64,000 bases of DNA from positions 10,874,044 to 10,938,043 of the forward strand of contig CM041541.1 in assembly GCA_023238725.1 (NCBI GenBank), written 5' to 3'. A program made the translations under genes and the position numbers. The notes under the pieces were generated by a model that did no database searches, was not told where the DNA came from, and worked only from the letters and a program-made list of their open reading frames with translations. Origin of the DNA: Scortum barcoo. Its lineage: Eukaryota > Chordata > Actinopteri > Centrarchiformes > Terapontidae. Positions 38,101-50,100 of the stretch are shown here, one piece after another (the first letter of the stretch is position 1; every line of letters starts with the position of its first letter).

Positions 38101-41100
38101 TTTATCTTGCAATATGTAAGCAATCTGTCTGACTTTGCCAGCATGATTCAGCAGCCAGAAATCAACTTGAGGAAGACAGCTTGTCCTCTCAGTCCTCAGT
38201 CCAGCTCTGGGCTTTCAAACTGGCACTGCTGCTCTTCTCTTTGGCTCACACAGACCAGCTGCTTCAGTGTGTTGGATAGGACCCACCCTGGTTCACGTCA
38301 GACCATGTGGGCCTGCTCTGACGCAACGTGACAGGAGTTTTGGCCCTGCAAATTGGCTATAAATAGCACTGAAGGGACTGTGTTGCTGGTGGCTGGGATA
38401 TATGCGGAACCTCAGGGTCAAAAAAGATGGGTGCAGAGGGGGTCACTATGCTTGTGAGTGATCCTGTGCCATGGAAATGTGACTTGATGATTAGAGCCAG
38501 TGAAACCTAATGAAATCAGCTTGTACATGGAGACAAGATGTTTTAAATCACCACATGGTCCTATCTTTTGTATTGTTGGAACTGCATGAAAGCATGTAAC
38601 TATCTAATGTTAGTCTCTTTGCTTCTCTTTCAGATGTTGTTCACACCCAAGGTCCTCTTGATGGAAGCCTGTATGCCCGGGTCCGCAAGAAAGACTCCCT
38701 GGAGGGAGTTGTCACCATCAATGGCCTCCCAGTCCATGAGAACCCCTTGACCAGTGCCGAGAACCCATTACAGCACTCCAACCATCCCCTCCAAACCACT
38801 GACCAGACCCTTCCTGTGACAGGCCACGCCTCCCTCCCTGCCGTCGACCACACACTCTCTGTGAGCAGCGACTCAGGCAACTCTACCGCATCCATCAAAA
38901 CTGATCGTACTGATGAGCACAGCCAGAGTGTGCAGAGTGCCGTGAACCACAGCAACCCAACTGCAACCCACCCACCACTCAGCCCTCAGGAGAAAAGGGA
39001 GCTTGACCAGCTTCTGAGCGGCCTCGAGGCACCAACCCATCAACGACAAGCATACCTGTCCACATCCACTAGTCCAGGAGGAGGTGTCCGACACCTGGTT
39101 CCAGCGCAAGTGCATGTCAACGGCGGCCACACCAGGCTAGTTGGTGCCCCCTCAACAGAGGAGCGTGAGACAGATATACTCGACGACGAGCTGCCCAATA
39201 GCCAAGAGGGTAACAGTGTGGACAGCTTAGGAACACTCTCATCCCTAGAGGGCCAGGCCACGCCAGCTGACCTCTACTACCAATCACAGACACCCAACAG
39301 CAGGCAGAACGACGGGCCCTACCTTGAGAGAGGTGTTCTTGGGGAAAAATTGAACGAGATGCCTGTGCATGGAGTACGAACTCCCACAGCGATGCAAGAC
39401 AGGTCTGTGGACTCTGCATCGTCACAGGGGGGATACAACAACTACCAGAACGGAGGAGGGATGTACCGTTCACAGTCCTTTGGAAATCCACCAGCCAGCA
39501 GCCCTGAGACTAACCCTAAACTGATGCCCAGGGCCCCAGAGAGGAGCACTAGTAGCCGGGAGGCAGTTCAAAGAGGTCTCAGTGCATGGCACCAGTATAG
39601 CCTCCCAGATGATCCATTTGGCCCTCCTCTTCAGTCAACTCATAGCTTGCCCCACTTCCCCACCTCAGCCTCACAGCGAGACATTGAGCAGTCCATTGAG
39701 GCGCTCAACATGCTCATGCTCGACCTGGACCCGATCAACTCCCACATGTCCAAGTCCCACAGTGCACCTCCTGGGGAGAACAGCCTCAATTCATCCCAGG
39801 TGCCCTTCTCTCAGACCCTTGCAAGACCTTCATATCAAGCAGACTCTGCAATCCATGGCTACAACAACTCCGGATCTATCAACAACTCCTTTCATCAGCC
39901 CATGCGGTCGGCTGGGAGAGTCTCAGCGTTGCCCAACCAGAGCCCTGTGATGGAGTCCCCTGCATATTCTCCCCAGAGGTCCAACATTGGCTACCAACAC
40001 CAAAACACCACCCCAACACACACCCCAGAGCCCTACCTCCACACACGCCAAGCAGCCCACCACTACCCCAATGATCCTTCCTCCAATTTCAACCAGCAGG
40101 TGCCAGTTAAGCCTGTGAACTCGTACCCAGGTGGCGGAGTTTCCCACTCCCCAGACCTGCAGGGTTCTTCCCCTTATCCAGGCTACAGTGCCTCTTCCTC
40201 TCCCCTTCCCGCACTTACCCCCCAGCCCAAGGATACGTCTTCTTCGTCTTTGCCCAGAGAACAAGAGGCAGAGGAGGAGACGCTAAACTTGGAAGGCCTG
40301 GTGGCTCACCGCATCGCCGGTAAGCCTTGGCGTTATTTTAAATTTTATTCTATTAGTACTATTTTCATTCTTGAACAGGAAATGTAATGAGGATGTGCCT
40401 TAGAGGTTAAAGGTTAATTCAAACTGTATAACAGAGATTGGGTCAATAAACGCACATAGATATTTAAGACATGCTGCAGCTTATCAGTTATCATATTTTC
40501 AGTGATTTTATGACCTGCAATTTTGGGTCCATATACTTTATTGGGCCATATTCATTTTTACAATAAATGATCTATACTGCAGACCAATCTCCAAAGCATA
40601 CTATATTGTTTTGGATTTTTCATTTTCCTTTATTTCCTTGTAGTGTAAAATCAAAATGCTAATACCCCTAACATTGCTTAGTAAAAGTAATTTGTAATAG
40701 TGAACATCACAATTGGATTTATACCAACTTCATTCTAAATATTTTATTATTATTGCATGGGAATCTGTCCACATTCATTTTCATGCCATTATGAAATGAA
40801 TGAAAAACAATGACTGTGTGCAATGACAGTACAGTTCCTGGTCCTTAAAATTAAACATAGTCACTAGATTGGACATTGGACTGTATTCAGAGTTTACTTA
40901 GTTTCAGCTTCAGCAGGAACCATCTTTAGTCTTAAACACCAAGCAGCATGTGAGCAGTGCAGCTTTCAGCAGTTTCTGTTACAGATTCATCATGGGGTCC
41001 CGTACCAGAGGAATGACCTGTAGTCATAAAATTAGCTCTGTGGCTGAAATAAAGCAGAGCTGGTAAGAGTGGAGATGGGATGAGAGTAAGAATAGCCGAG

Positions 41101-44100
41101 CGTTCAGAGGCTCCAGCTTCCATGCATTGTCTGCATTCATATTTACCTTCATGTGAAACCAGGTTTAAGCTCTCAGACGCCTCCCAGTGGAACAAAGTTG
41201 TAAAATCCTTTTATTTTTCGTCATTTTTAAACATGATATTATCATCAACCTTGTAGAATTAAAATCATTTCACCTTGAAGATATTAAAGTGTGAGCAAGA
41301 TCTCATCTCATTTGACAAAAAATCTTTTCACTTTCTCTTCACATTCATTAGATCCATTTCTGTTCTGATTTTTCTTCTCCTTTTCTGTTCAATCCATCTC
41401 TCTGCTATATGGACAACCCTTCCCACCATTGCTCCCTCCTCTGCACCTCTCTCACTTTCCTCCTCCACCTTTTTCCTCCACCTCCTGCCCTCCATCCACC
41501 ACCCTGTCCCTTTCCCGGGAACAGAGTACAACGCTCGTATTCGGGGAATCAGTGAAAGCATGACACCGCAACAATCTGACCGCCATCGCTCCTATTCCTT
41601 CTCTGGTTTGTCCACTTTCCCTCGCTTTTATTTTCTGATTTTGTTTTATTTTTTTCCTGCATTTATAGCAGCCTTCTCTGCTTCCCAACCATTTTTCAAA
41701 TCCTTGTAGGATCCCTTATAATTATTTTCTTCATGACTTTTCATCTATTCCAGTTTATTTCTCATTTTCTGCTGCTTTTTTATTACCCTCACCTTGCTTT
41801 GTTATAGATCTCTTTCTCCTCTTTCTCTCTCTCTCTGTCTGGCTCTCTTAATAAAAGCAAGTTAAGGTTTAGTCCAGGCTTTGCCTTCAGAAAGTATGTT
41901 GAATAAATTTACACATCAGCTAAGTGAAAACAGAGAAAGTTCCTGTGTGTACTTTTCAATGTCTTTACTTCAAAATATTTTTGCAGCATAAATTAGAGGA
42001 ATATTGTTCTGTATTTTCCAGTGCAGGTTGCTTTTCCAATTTTCATGGTTTATCTTCCCAAAATATTAAATCTTACTGTTTTAGGGGTTCGCTCCAGAGG
42101 AATGACCCCAGAAGTGACGCAGGAGACTGGTCGTCGTCGGACCACCAGTGAGGGACAGTACCAGAGCAGCCATGATAACACGCCAAGTGTGGACTCATCG
42201 GACTTCGCCCACAATCTGGCCCTCAACCCGGGAGGAAGACCCAGAGAGGTCAGCACTCGACAATCCCTTACACCCTGCATACTGATAAAAGCTCAAAAAA
42301 CAGCTGCAAATTCTTTCAAACTCATACGGACGAGACTGAACCTTTAAGATAATTTTCCATCTTCATCTCTTTCAGGGTCACATGCACAGTTACCGGGAGG
42401 CGTTCGAGGACGACGAGGCGGACGGGTTTTCCAACAGTCCCACCTTTGGAGGTGGTGGTGAGAATTCCCCCCAGACCCCCAGCTTCCCCGTGTCGCCACA
42501 GACTCCTTACTTCAACATGTGTAGGTTCACCCTGCCTGCAGACCAGGAGCGTTCTCAAATCCTCCAAACACTGTCCTTTGACCTGAAATACTCTGTTTTC
42601 TTCTTCTTTCATTAATTGCTAGTAGTGAAGTAGTGAAAAGGCGATAAGAAAGAAATGAGAACAGCAAATTTCTTTTATTGAATTCAACTTATTTGATTTA
42701 TTTTGACAATGTTTTAACATAGAATCAAAATGATAAAATACAGCACAAAAATATGCGTTCACACCAAATAATAAAAGGAACAAAAACCAAGCAAAATCTG
42801 TACTTGCAGAGCAAACTAATTCACCAAAATAGTCAAAAATGCTAACTGCAGTGCTAACTGCACAAATAAAACTTCACCTAATAAACTCTCAGTAGCAAAT
42901 AAATGGGAGTCTCTCCTCACAGCGATGAGCCTCCCATACACTGTCTGTTCCTCTCACAGCTGAATCACTCTCCACATATATATTCATACTTATTTGTGGA
43001 GCTATGTTTACGATACTTGTACTGACCCCCCCTGCTGTATTGCTAGTGAGCATAGCGTTTGTATTGTTGTTACCCATCACCTGCAGGGCGGCACACTGTT
43101 TCAACACAGGACAGGCAGGCTTGCCCCCTTGACCCCAGGCCTCGTAACGCAACGGCAGTCTGTCCACCCAGTGCCAGTTTCCTGGGAAGAAATGCAAACC
43201 GATCCAGAACTGGTCCGTGGTGTAATAGTTGCGTAATTTCCTCTGGATCAGCGACATCTCTGTGTCCGACACCACGCTGGCCAAGTCGCTGTGATGCTCC
43301 CTGCAGTACTTTAGAGCCTCCTCCCAAGTCTTCCTCTCCCACACCACGACCGGATTGTAGCAGATGAAGGCTTTTTGCTTGTTGTCTGTTGCATCGTGCC
43401 ACGTAAAGTTATGCATCAGCCCGTAGTCCTCACCCGCTTGGTTGCTGGGCTCATTGTTCGCCCAGAAAAAATTGGACACCTCCCCACCTCCTGACCAGAT
43501 CCATTTCTCTTTATCTGTGAGGTTCCTTTTTAGTCCTATCCAGATGTATTCATTGTCATCGCTGACCACGCGCCGAAGCCGCTTGATGTCCATTGTATTG
43601 CTGACAGGAGCCAGGTCCGTGTGAAACTGTCGACAGTAGTCCTGAGCATGATGCCAGGTCTCTGCCCTCGCGACGTAAATGTATTTGCCAAAAGTTGCAG
43701 ACAAGCTCAGCAGGAGCAGGATGCAGGTGAAGGTTCGGTCCATCACTGTCCCGCGTCAGAGAACGAGAGTCCTGCAGCACGATGAGGGTTTAAGAGGTCT
43801 GAAAATATATATGAATTTTTTTGGATCTTTTGCATTTGTTCTCTACATATGATTTGCATTTCAGGGGTATGTTCAGGGAGGACACACAGCGTCTCACGTT
43901 TACTTTATGTTAGACCAAAATATTTTAACACTTTAAATGTGTGAGCAGAGCTCCACCAATGTGTCGATAAATCAGAAAGAAAATACAGAAAATTAACCAG
44001 CAATAATGCCGTTACTCAGTTCTTCATTTAAGTTATTTATCAGTCAAAAACTATTCTGGGGTGACAATATCAGCATCAACTTTGGACAAGTTAGTCAGAC

Positions 44101-47100
44101 AAAACAAGATTTGTAAAATCACACATCAAATACAAATCATATAGCGTACACCAAATGAAGAAGAATCCTCAGTAAGAGCAAAGGAAGACAGATAGAGATG
44201 GAATAAATATCATATATGCATAGAGGATAGAGATAGAAATATGTAATGTAATGTAGACAACAAGGAAGACATCAATAAAATATTATAGGGATATTCATTA
44301 AAAAAAACAGCCAAGAAACTGTCCTGTTGTCCTTTACTTTTTAATTAAACATTTTCAGTTTGATGAGACGCACAGTTTACAGTATTACATGTCTAAAGTA
44401 GCAAAGTCCCGGAGAGATCAAGATGGAAAACATTTTCATGTCACTAAACGATGAAAAAAGACCAACTCATCTGCATCCATATCTCCACTGGAGACATCAG
44501 ATGAGACATCTGCCTGTGTAAACTCTCTATGTGTCCCACTGTAGATATGAAACATAATTTAGATATTTTAATTTTGTTTTTGAGATGAAAAGTTATTGTT
44601 TTGTTTTGTATCGGAAGCAGCTAACTTAAGTCATTGTTACGTTAAAAAATAACAAAAGCATAAGCGTTTTAATTGGTTCCCTCACATTGGGGCTCAGAAG
44701 GAGCAGCAGTTGGGTTGAATTGTGGTCCTTTAGGGGTCCCAGTCTCCTTTGCCAGTCTCTTTCTTCGTTGTGCACAAACAAATGTTGCATTTGCTTAAAG
44801 GGAAACGTGTCGTGTCAGAGCAGATGTGTGCAAATCATAGAGACATGGGCCATTTGTCGTATTGTCACATTTGTCCTTGGAAAAGCAAAGTTAGGAAAAG
44901 TGAATGTTTTGCATTTGTCAAGTTGACTCCAAACACACACAGGGGTCAATATATGTAGGTGTGGAAACACATTTATATGTAGTGTATTTTAATTTGCAGC
45001 ACAGTCACTACTTTAACTTAAAATCTAAATTATAGAAGAAGATCTTTTCCTCTCCTTCTTTTAATTCTTATTTTTACCATTCCACCTCTATTTCTTCTTA
45101 CCCTTGTTCTCTTTGGTCTTTCTTTCCTCCTTTTTCATCTTCTTTACCTTCTATTTTATTAAATGTGTATACTTCATAATCAAATATATAGAAATATGGA
45201 CTATGGGTTGAAGTCAAGTAATATTGTCATGCAGTTTTTTCATAGTGTCTTCAGCATAAGATACACAACTCCTTGTTTCTTCAATATTTAAAAGAGGAAG
45301 AAGTTTTTGCATTTCTGAGCAATGCCGACTGCTGTGTTGGATACTAGTTGCACCAAAAGTTTAATTTTAACATCTTTTCTTTATTTCTGACGTTTTAAAA
45401 TGAAGGAAAAGTGAAAGGAGATGTCACACAGGCGCCAATTTAAATATCTTGCTCATTCGACCGAACACACCCCTCCAGACATATCTTTTAGACTTCCAGA
45501 CACCCGGCCCATTCAGCAGGTTTGTTTGACAGATGGCAGATGGTAACTTCGCCCTGCCCCCCCCTCCTCTGCAGTCAGTCCTGAACACACAGCTGATGTA
45601 GTAAGAATCTGTTTCTGTGGTGCAAACCTTCATATTAACCCCCCCTCACCCCTCTCCATGCCACCTTAAGTTTCATGCTGTTGATCTGGATTTTTTTTGT
45701 AAGTGCAGGATTAATAAAACTGAGGAGTTTGTTTCCATAATGCTGGACGTCCATCACCTGGAATTAAACCAGCTTCTCTAATCTAATCTATTTTTTATTA
45801 TTATTATTCTATTATGCAGCAAATTTGCAGATTTAAAACTAATTAAGTACTTTTTCCATTAGTACATTGTTAGCTTGGTGGCAATGACTAGAAAAAAAAA
45901 ATCAGAAAAGATGGCATCTCATTTTGGAAATCTCTTCAGTTTTTGGGACGACGTCCTTGTGCCTCTTCCACCTCGCATGTCAACATTAATTTGATCCATT
46001 CTTGGCCCTTTATCCCATGTTGTTGACTCATTTGGCCATGATCTAACCTACATACAATCATCGTTTCGGTGGCAACATGCAATAAGTCCTCCAACATTTT
46101 CATGAAGACATACTTGTGATGTTGATTTATGCTCCTTTTCATTAGTTTTGGGTCAAAATCCTGTTTGATTTTACATGCAAAACAAATTCTTTTGGATTTA
46201 TAGGTGATACTGATACTGTATTACTTCCTCCTTTTCAAGCTCCTTTTTGTTTTTTTGTGGTGATGTTCTTATCTGATCCAACATGTGTAAAACTAATTGT
46301 CAGCCATGAATTTACTAAACGTCATTCTAAAAGAAATTATCCACCATCTAATGCATTTCCATGTAGCATTGTACTGATGCTAAAGTGATGAATTTCATGC
46401 CTCATTTCGGTCGTTTTACATCCTTGCATGGCTTGTATTTGCAGTTCTCATCTCAGTGTCATCACGCCTTGTTGTAACATCCCTTTACATCCCTCTTTCT
46501 CTCTTTTTATTCTTTTTTCCCCGTAGCCCGCTCTCCTCCAGGTTTGTCCAAGACTCCGCTGTCAGCGCTGGGATTGAAGTCTCATCAGCAGGGCGGATCA
46601 GGTCAGTTCACACACGTAATATAATACATTCATCCTTATTTATACCCCTTCTTGGTGTAGAATTGACACATTTAGGGAGAAAATGTCCTGTACATATTAA
46701 TTTTGGTGCAATGGAAAGATATTCTCTTGTGTAGATGTCCAGTTTTAATCGGTTTCTGCTTGCTCTTAATTTAAATCTCTTAAAAAGCAGCTATTTCTCT
46801 GGTGGAGATCCAAACATTTTCGATAATGTGTATAAAATGACGTGCAATACATGCAGGACATTCACATTTGATGGGTTGATGCAGCCATAAAAAAACCACA
46901 GTCTTAAATATTCAATTAGCTTCAGTAAAGCTGATGCCGTCAAACAGAGCAAAATTGGATTCTTTTAACAACCGTAAAGCTACATAAGAGGATGAAAAGG
47001 TAGAGAAGTAAACGGGAACTCCGACTTTGTGCAGCATCTCTGCATTATGTCATCCTGTAGCTCTGAAGCTGAGTGAGCAGAAATCGGCTCCAACGCTTAG

Positions 47101-50100
47101 ATTGTCAGTGTCTGCTGCCCTCTGTTGTTCAAAACTGTCATTACGCCCAAAAAATGCCTCCATGAAATGCTGATAGCTCACACACGCTTCTCCAGTTCTT
47201 GCTTTGCACTCAAGTTTGTCCTCCTTGTCTCCTCCTCCTACTCCACACATCCTCCTCCTCCTTTTCTTGCTTTCTGTCTCCTCTTTGCTGTCAGACTCTG
47301 ATTCTAATGATGGAGAGCAAGGTAAGGGCTTTTCTGTGGCACCAGTACTGCAAACGTCTCTGCACCTGACACCAGCACAGTCTTCTGACAAGGACAACTT
47401 TTTTTGTTTTGCTTTGTTGTTTTTTTTAACATTTTTGTGTTTTACTGCAACCAAATATTTTCCTTTTCAGTTCTGCATCCCAGATTTGTTTCTTAAGAAT
47501 GACTTTTATCGTAATTTTCTCTCTCCGTCACTCCAACTTTTTTGTTAAAGTCCTGATAACTGCATCCCATTTGTTTCTGGACACAAAAAAATGTTTCAAG
47601 ACACATTAAACTGAGACCCAAACTGTGTGTGTGTGTGTGTGTGTGTGTTTTGTTTTGATGCTTTGTGGTACTTAGAGAATCGCAGTTTCGGGGACTCCAG
47701 AGCACAACCGTTCAACGCTCCCCTCTCCTCCAGCAGTCCCATCCACAGCGCTGAGGGGTGAGTCATCACAGGAGACAGAGAACTTTGTGATTTTTGCACA
47801 TCATCCACCATCCACAGCATATTTTAAAATTTAATTAAGAGCGGGACAAAGAAAGATACAGATTCAGGATACAGGTGGAATAAAATCATTTTTTTCTGAT
47901 GTCTATTTTTGCTTTTTTTTCTGCAGAAGGAGGATTGGTTCTTCAGATGGCGGCCCACACAGCCCCGCCCCCTCCTACCCTCACAGACCCGCCTCCCCTG
48001 AGGGCTCCCAGGTCAACATCATGGGCGTCCACACCGTCCCCGGCAGCCCCAACACCCTCCACCGCACAGTGGCCACCAATACGCCGCCGAGCCCCGCCCT
48101 CCAGAGACGCCTGGGCCAAGCCAGCCCCTCCCTGACCCGGCACCCTCCTCCGGCCAGCAGAGATGGCGTCCCCTCCAGCCCTCTGATCGGCCGAAACCCC
48201 AAAACGGCAGCCGCCGGCGTGCCTCCCAGCCCTCTGATGGGGCGGCGCACAGCAGCAAGCGGCCACAGCACGCCTGACGAGCTGGGGGCCGCCTCTCGCC
48301 AGTGGAGCGCCCAGCCACCCTCCACACCCGCCTTCCCCATCTCCCCGCAGCTGCCAGAGAAGAGGCACATGTCCAGCGGCGACGCGGAGAGGACGGACAA
48401 CAAGAACCTGACACCCACGCCAGCCAGCGGCGGCAGCACGCCAAACCTGTCTGGCACCCACACGCTCCCAGACGTCTCAAAGTCCATATACGGTGAGAGG
48501 CTGAAAGAATAGACCATCTTTCATCAGGCAGAAGGTTTGTGTCCTCTGCAGTAATCATTTCCCTTGTCTCTTTGGTCCAAACAGATGGTTATCCAGACAT
48601 TAAGATGAATGTCAAGTTTGTCCAGGACACTTCCAAGTACTGGTACAAGCCAGACATCTCCAGAGAGCAAGGTGAGCATTAGATACTTCAAACAGGCCAC
48701 GGCTATGAATTTATCGACCGCAGAGTGAAAGTAAAATAACACTGACAGCCTTTAGCTCGATTGTGTATTCTCTTTTCATCTTCGTTGCCCTTCTGTTTAT
48801 CCCTCTTTGTTCTCGTCCGTTTTATTTAATCAACCTGCTGTCACGCCCCTCATCGTGTTTTCCTCTTCGTTTCCGTCTCTGTGTTTCTTCCTCTCTCTTT
48901 CTTTCAGCCATCAATCTGCTGAAGGACAGGGAGCCCGGTGCGTTCATCATCAGGGACAGCCACTCCTTCCGCGGAGCCTACGGCCTGGCAATGAAGGTGG
49001 CCTGCCCGCCACCGACTGTCCAACAGAACAAAAAAGGTACTTTAGTTGCACAGAACTTTTATTTTGAAACTTAATCTGACTTCTTAGGGGAAAAGCTGGT
49101 CCTCCATATTTTCTCTTCACTTAATTATCTCTTCCAGTTGGTGACATGACTAATGAGCTGGTGAGGCACTTCCTGATTGAGACCAGCGCCAAAGGTGTGC
49201 GTCTGAAGGGCTGTCCCAACGAACCCTACTTTGGTGAGTTTGCAGCCTTCGGTTCGGACATCAGTTTTGTAGATTTCATATCAAAGTGGTACAATTTACC
49301 AGAGTTTTCCATGTGTCTGTAGGTTGTCTCTCTGCTCTGGTGTACCAACACTCGATGACTCCGCTGGCTCTGCCCTGTAAGCTGATGATCCCCACCAAAG
49401 GTCAGCTTCACACCCTACTTCATTTCTTTGTCTCAGATATTTTCTAATATTTGCAGCAAGGGAAGCAAATCTCACGGTGGAATCCACAATATGATTTAAA
49501 CCAAGCATTTATCATAAAATATGCACATTTTGGCTAAAACCAGATGGAATTTGCTCTTTTTTTGTGAAAAGTGAGGAAGAAAATTGACAGTTGTGCAGCA
49601 GTAATATGGCTGTTCATACTATCATCCCAACAGATATCCTGTGTTTGCAGTATTTACAGATTAATGTTAATGTTTTTTGTTGTAATTTGTACAATTTTTC
49701 TTTCCTTTTTTTTCCTTTCTTTTCTGCTCCATCGCTCACAGACCCAAACGAGGAGGCGCTGGAACTCGCCACACCCACCGACCCTGTTGTTGAACTTCTG
49801 AAGCAGGGAGCAGGTAAGCAAGAGGAACTCAGAAATAAATCATCACTGCAGTTCACCTGTAAAGAGACGATTCAGTCCCACAGTGTGACAATTCAGCTTC
49901 TACCACCACAATCAGAAAGCAGCTATGAACATTATTTTAACCAGAGACTTTCACATCAAGATGAGTGATCAGCTTCGACCATTAAGTTGACTTTTCAGAC
50001 AAAAAAAGAACATTTAAACCACTACGACGACTAAAAAACTGAATAATATGAAATACTAAACACATTTTTATAGTTTTATAGTTCATTAGTCAGTTCATTT

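Larger units (their letters stand above)
26048..38633. other. 12.6-kb tns1 intron
   Basis: No coding exon is supportable. It holds the (CA)n above, a (GACAGA)-type repeat near 29366-29406, GTCT repeats near 30525-30543, a 10-bp tandem repeat near 34768-34801, a CArG match at 29319-29328, a CpG-richer candidate internal promoter and exon (about 36000-36457), a decayed Tc1/mariner copy (about 37310-37785) and a TATA/MEF2-like site (38357). Confidence 0.6.
42521..46526. other. tns1 intron hosting a nested antisense gene
   Basis: A 4-kb intron that contains the minus-strand lectin gene at 42889-43743. The remainder (43.8-46.5 kb) shows no further exon. Confidence 0.7.

Noticed and set aside
38427..38453. 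Short first coding exon MGAEGVTML with a GTGAGT donor
   Set aside because: Its phase 0 end enters the 38634 exon in the wrong frame and would stop soon after, so it cannot give a tensin N-terminus.
38641..40264. Long minus-strand and alternative-frame open frames opposite the central tns1 exon
   Set aside because: They mirror the conserved TNS1 coding frame, and their composition follows from it. No domain, no splice logic.
47943..48558. Three overlapping minus-strand frames of 170-179 codons
   Set aside because: They lie opposite a GC-rich tns1 exon. GC richness suppresses stops on the reverse strand, and the products are low-complexity Arg/Gly/Trp-rich.
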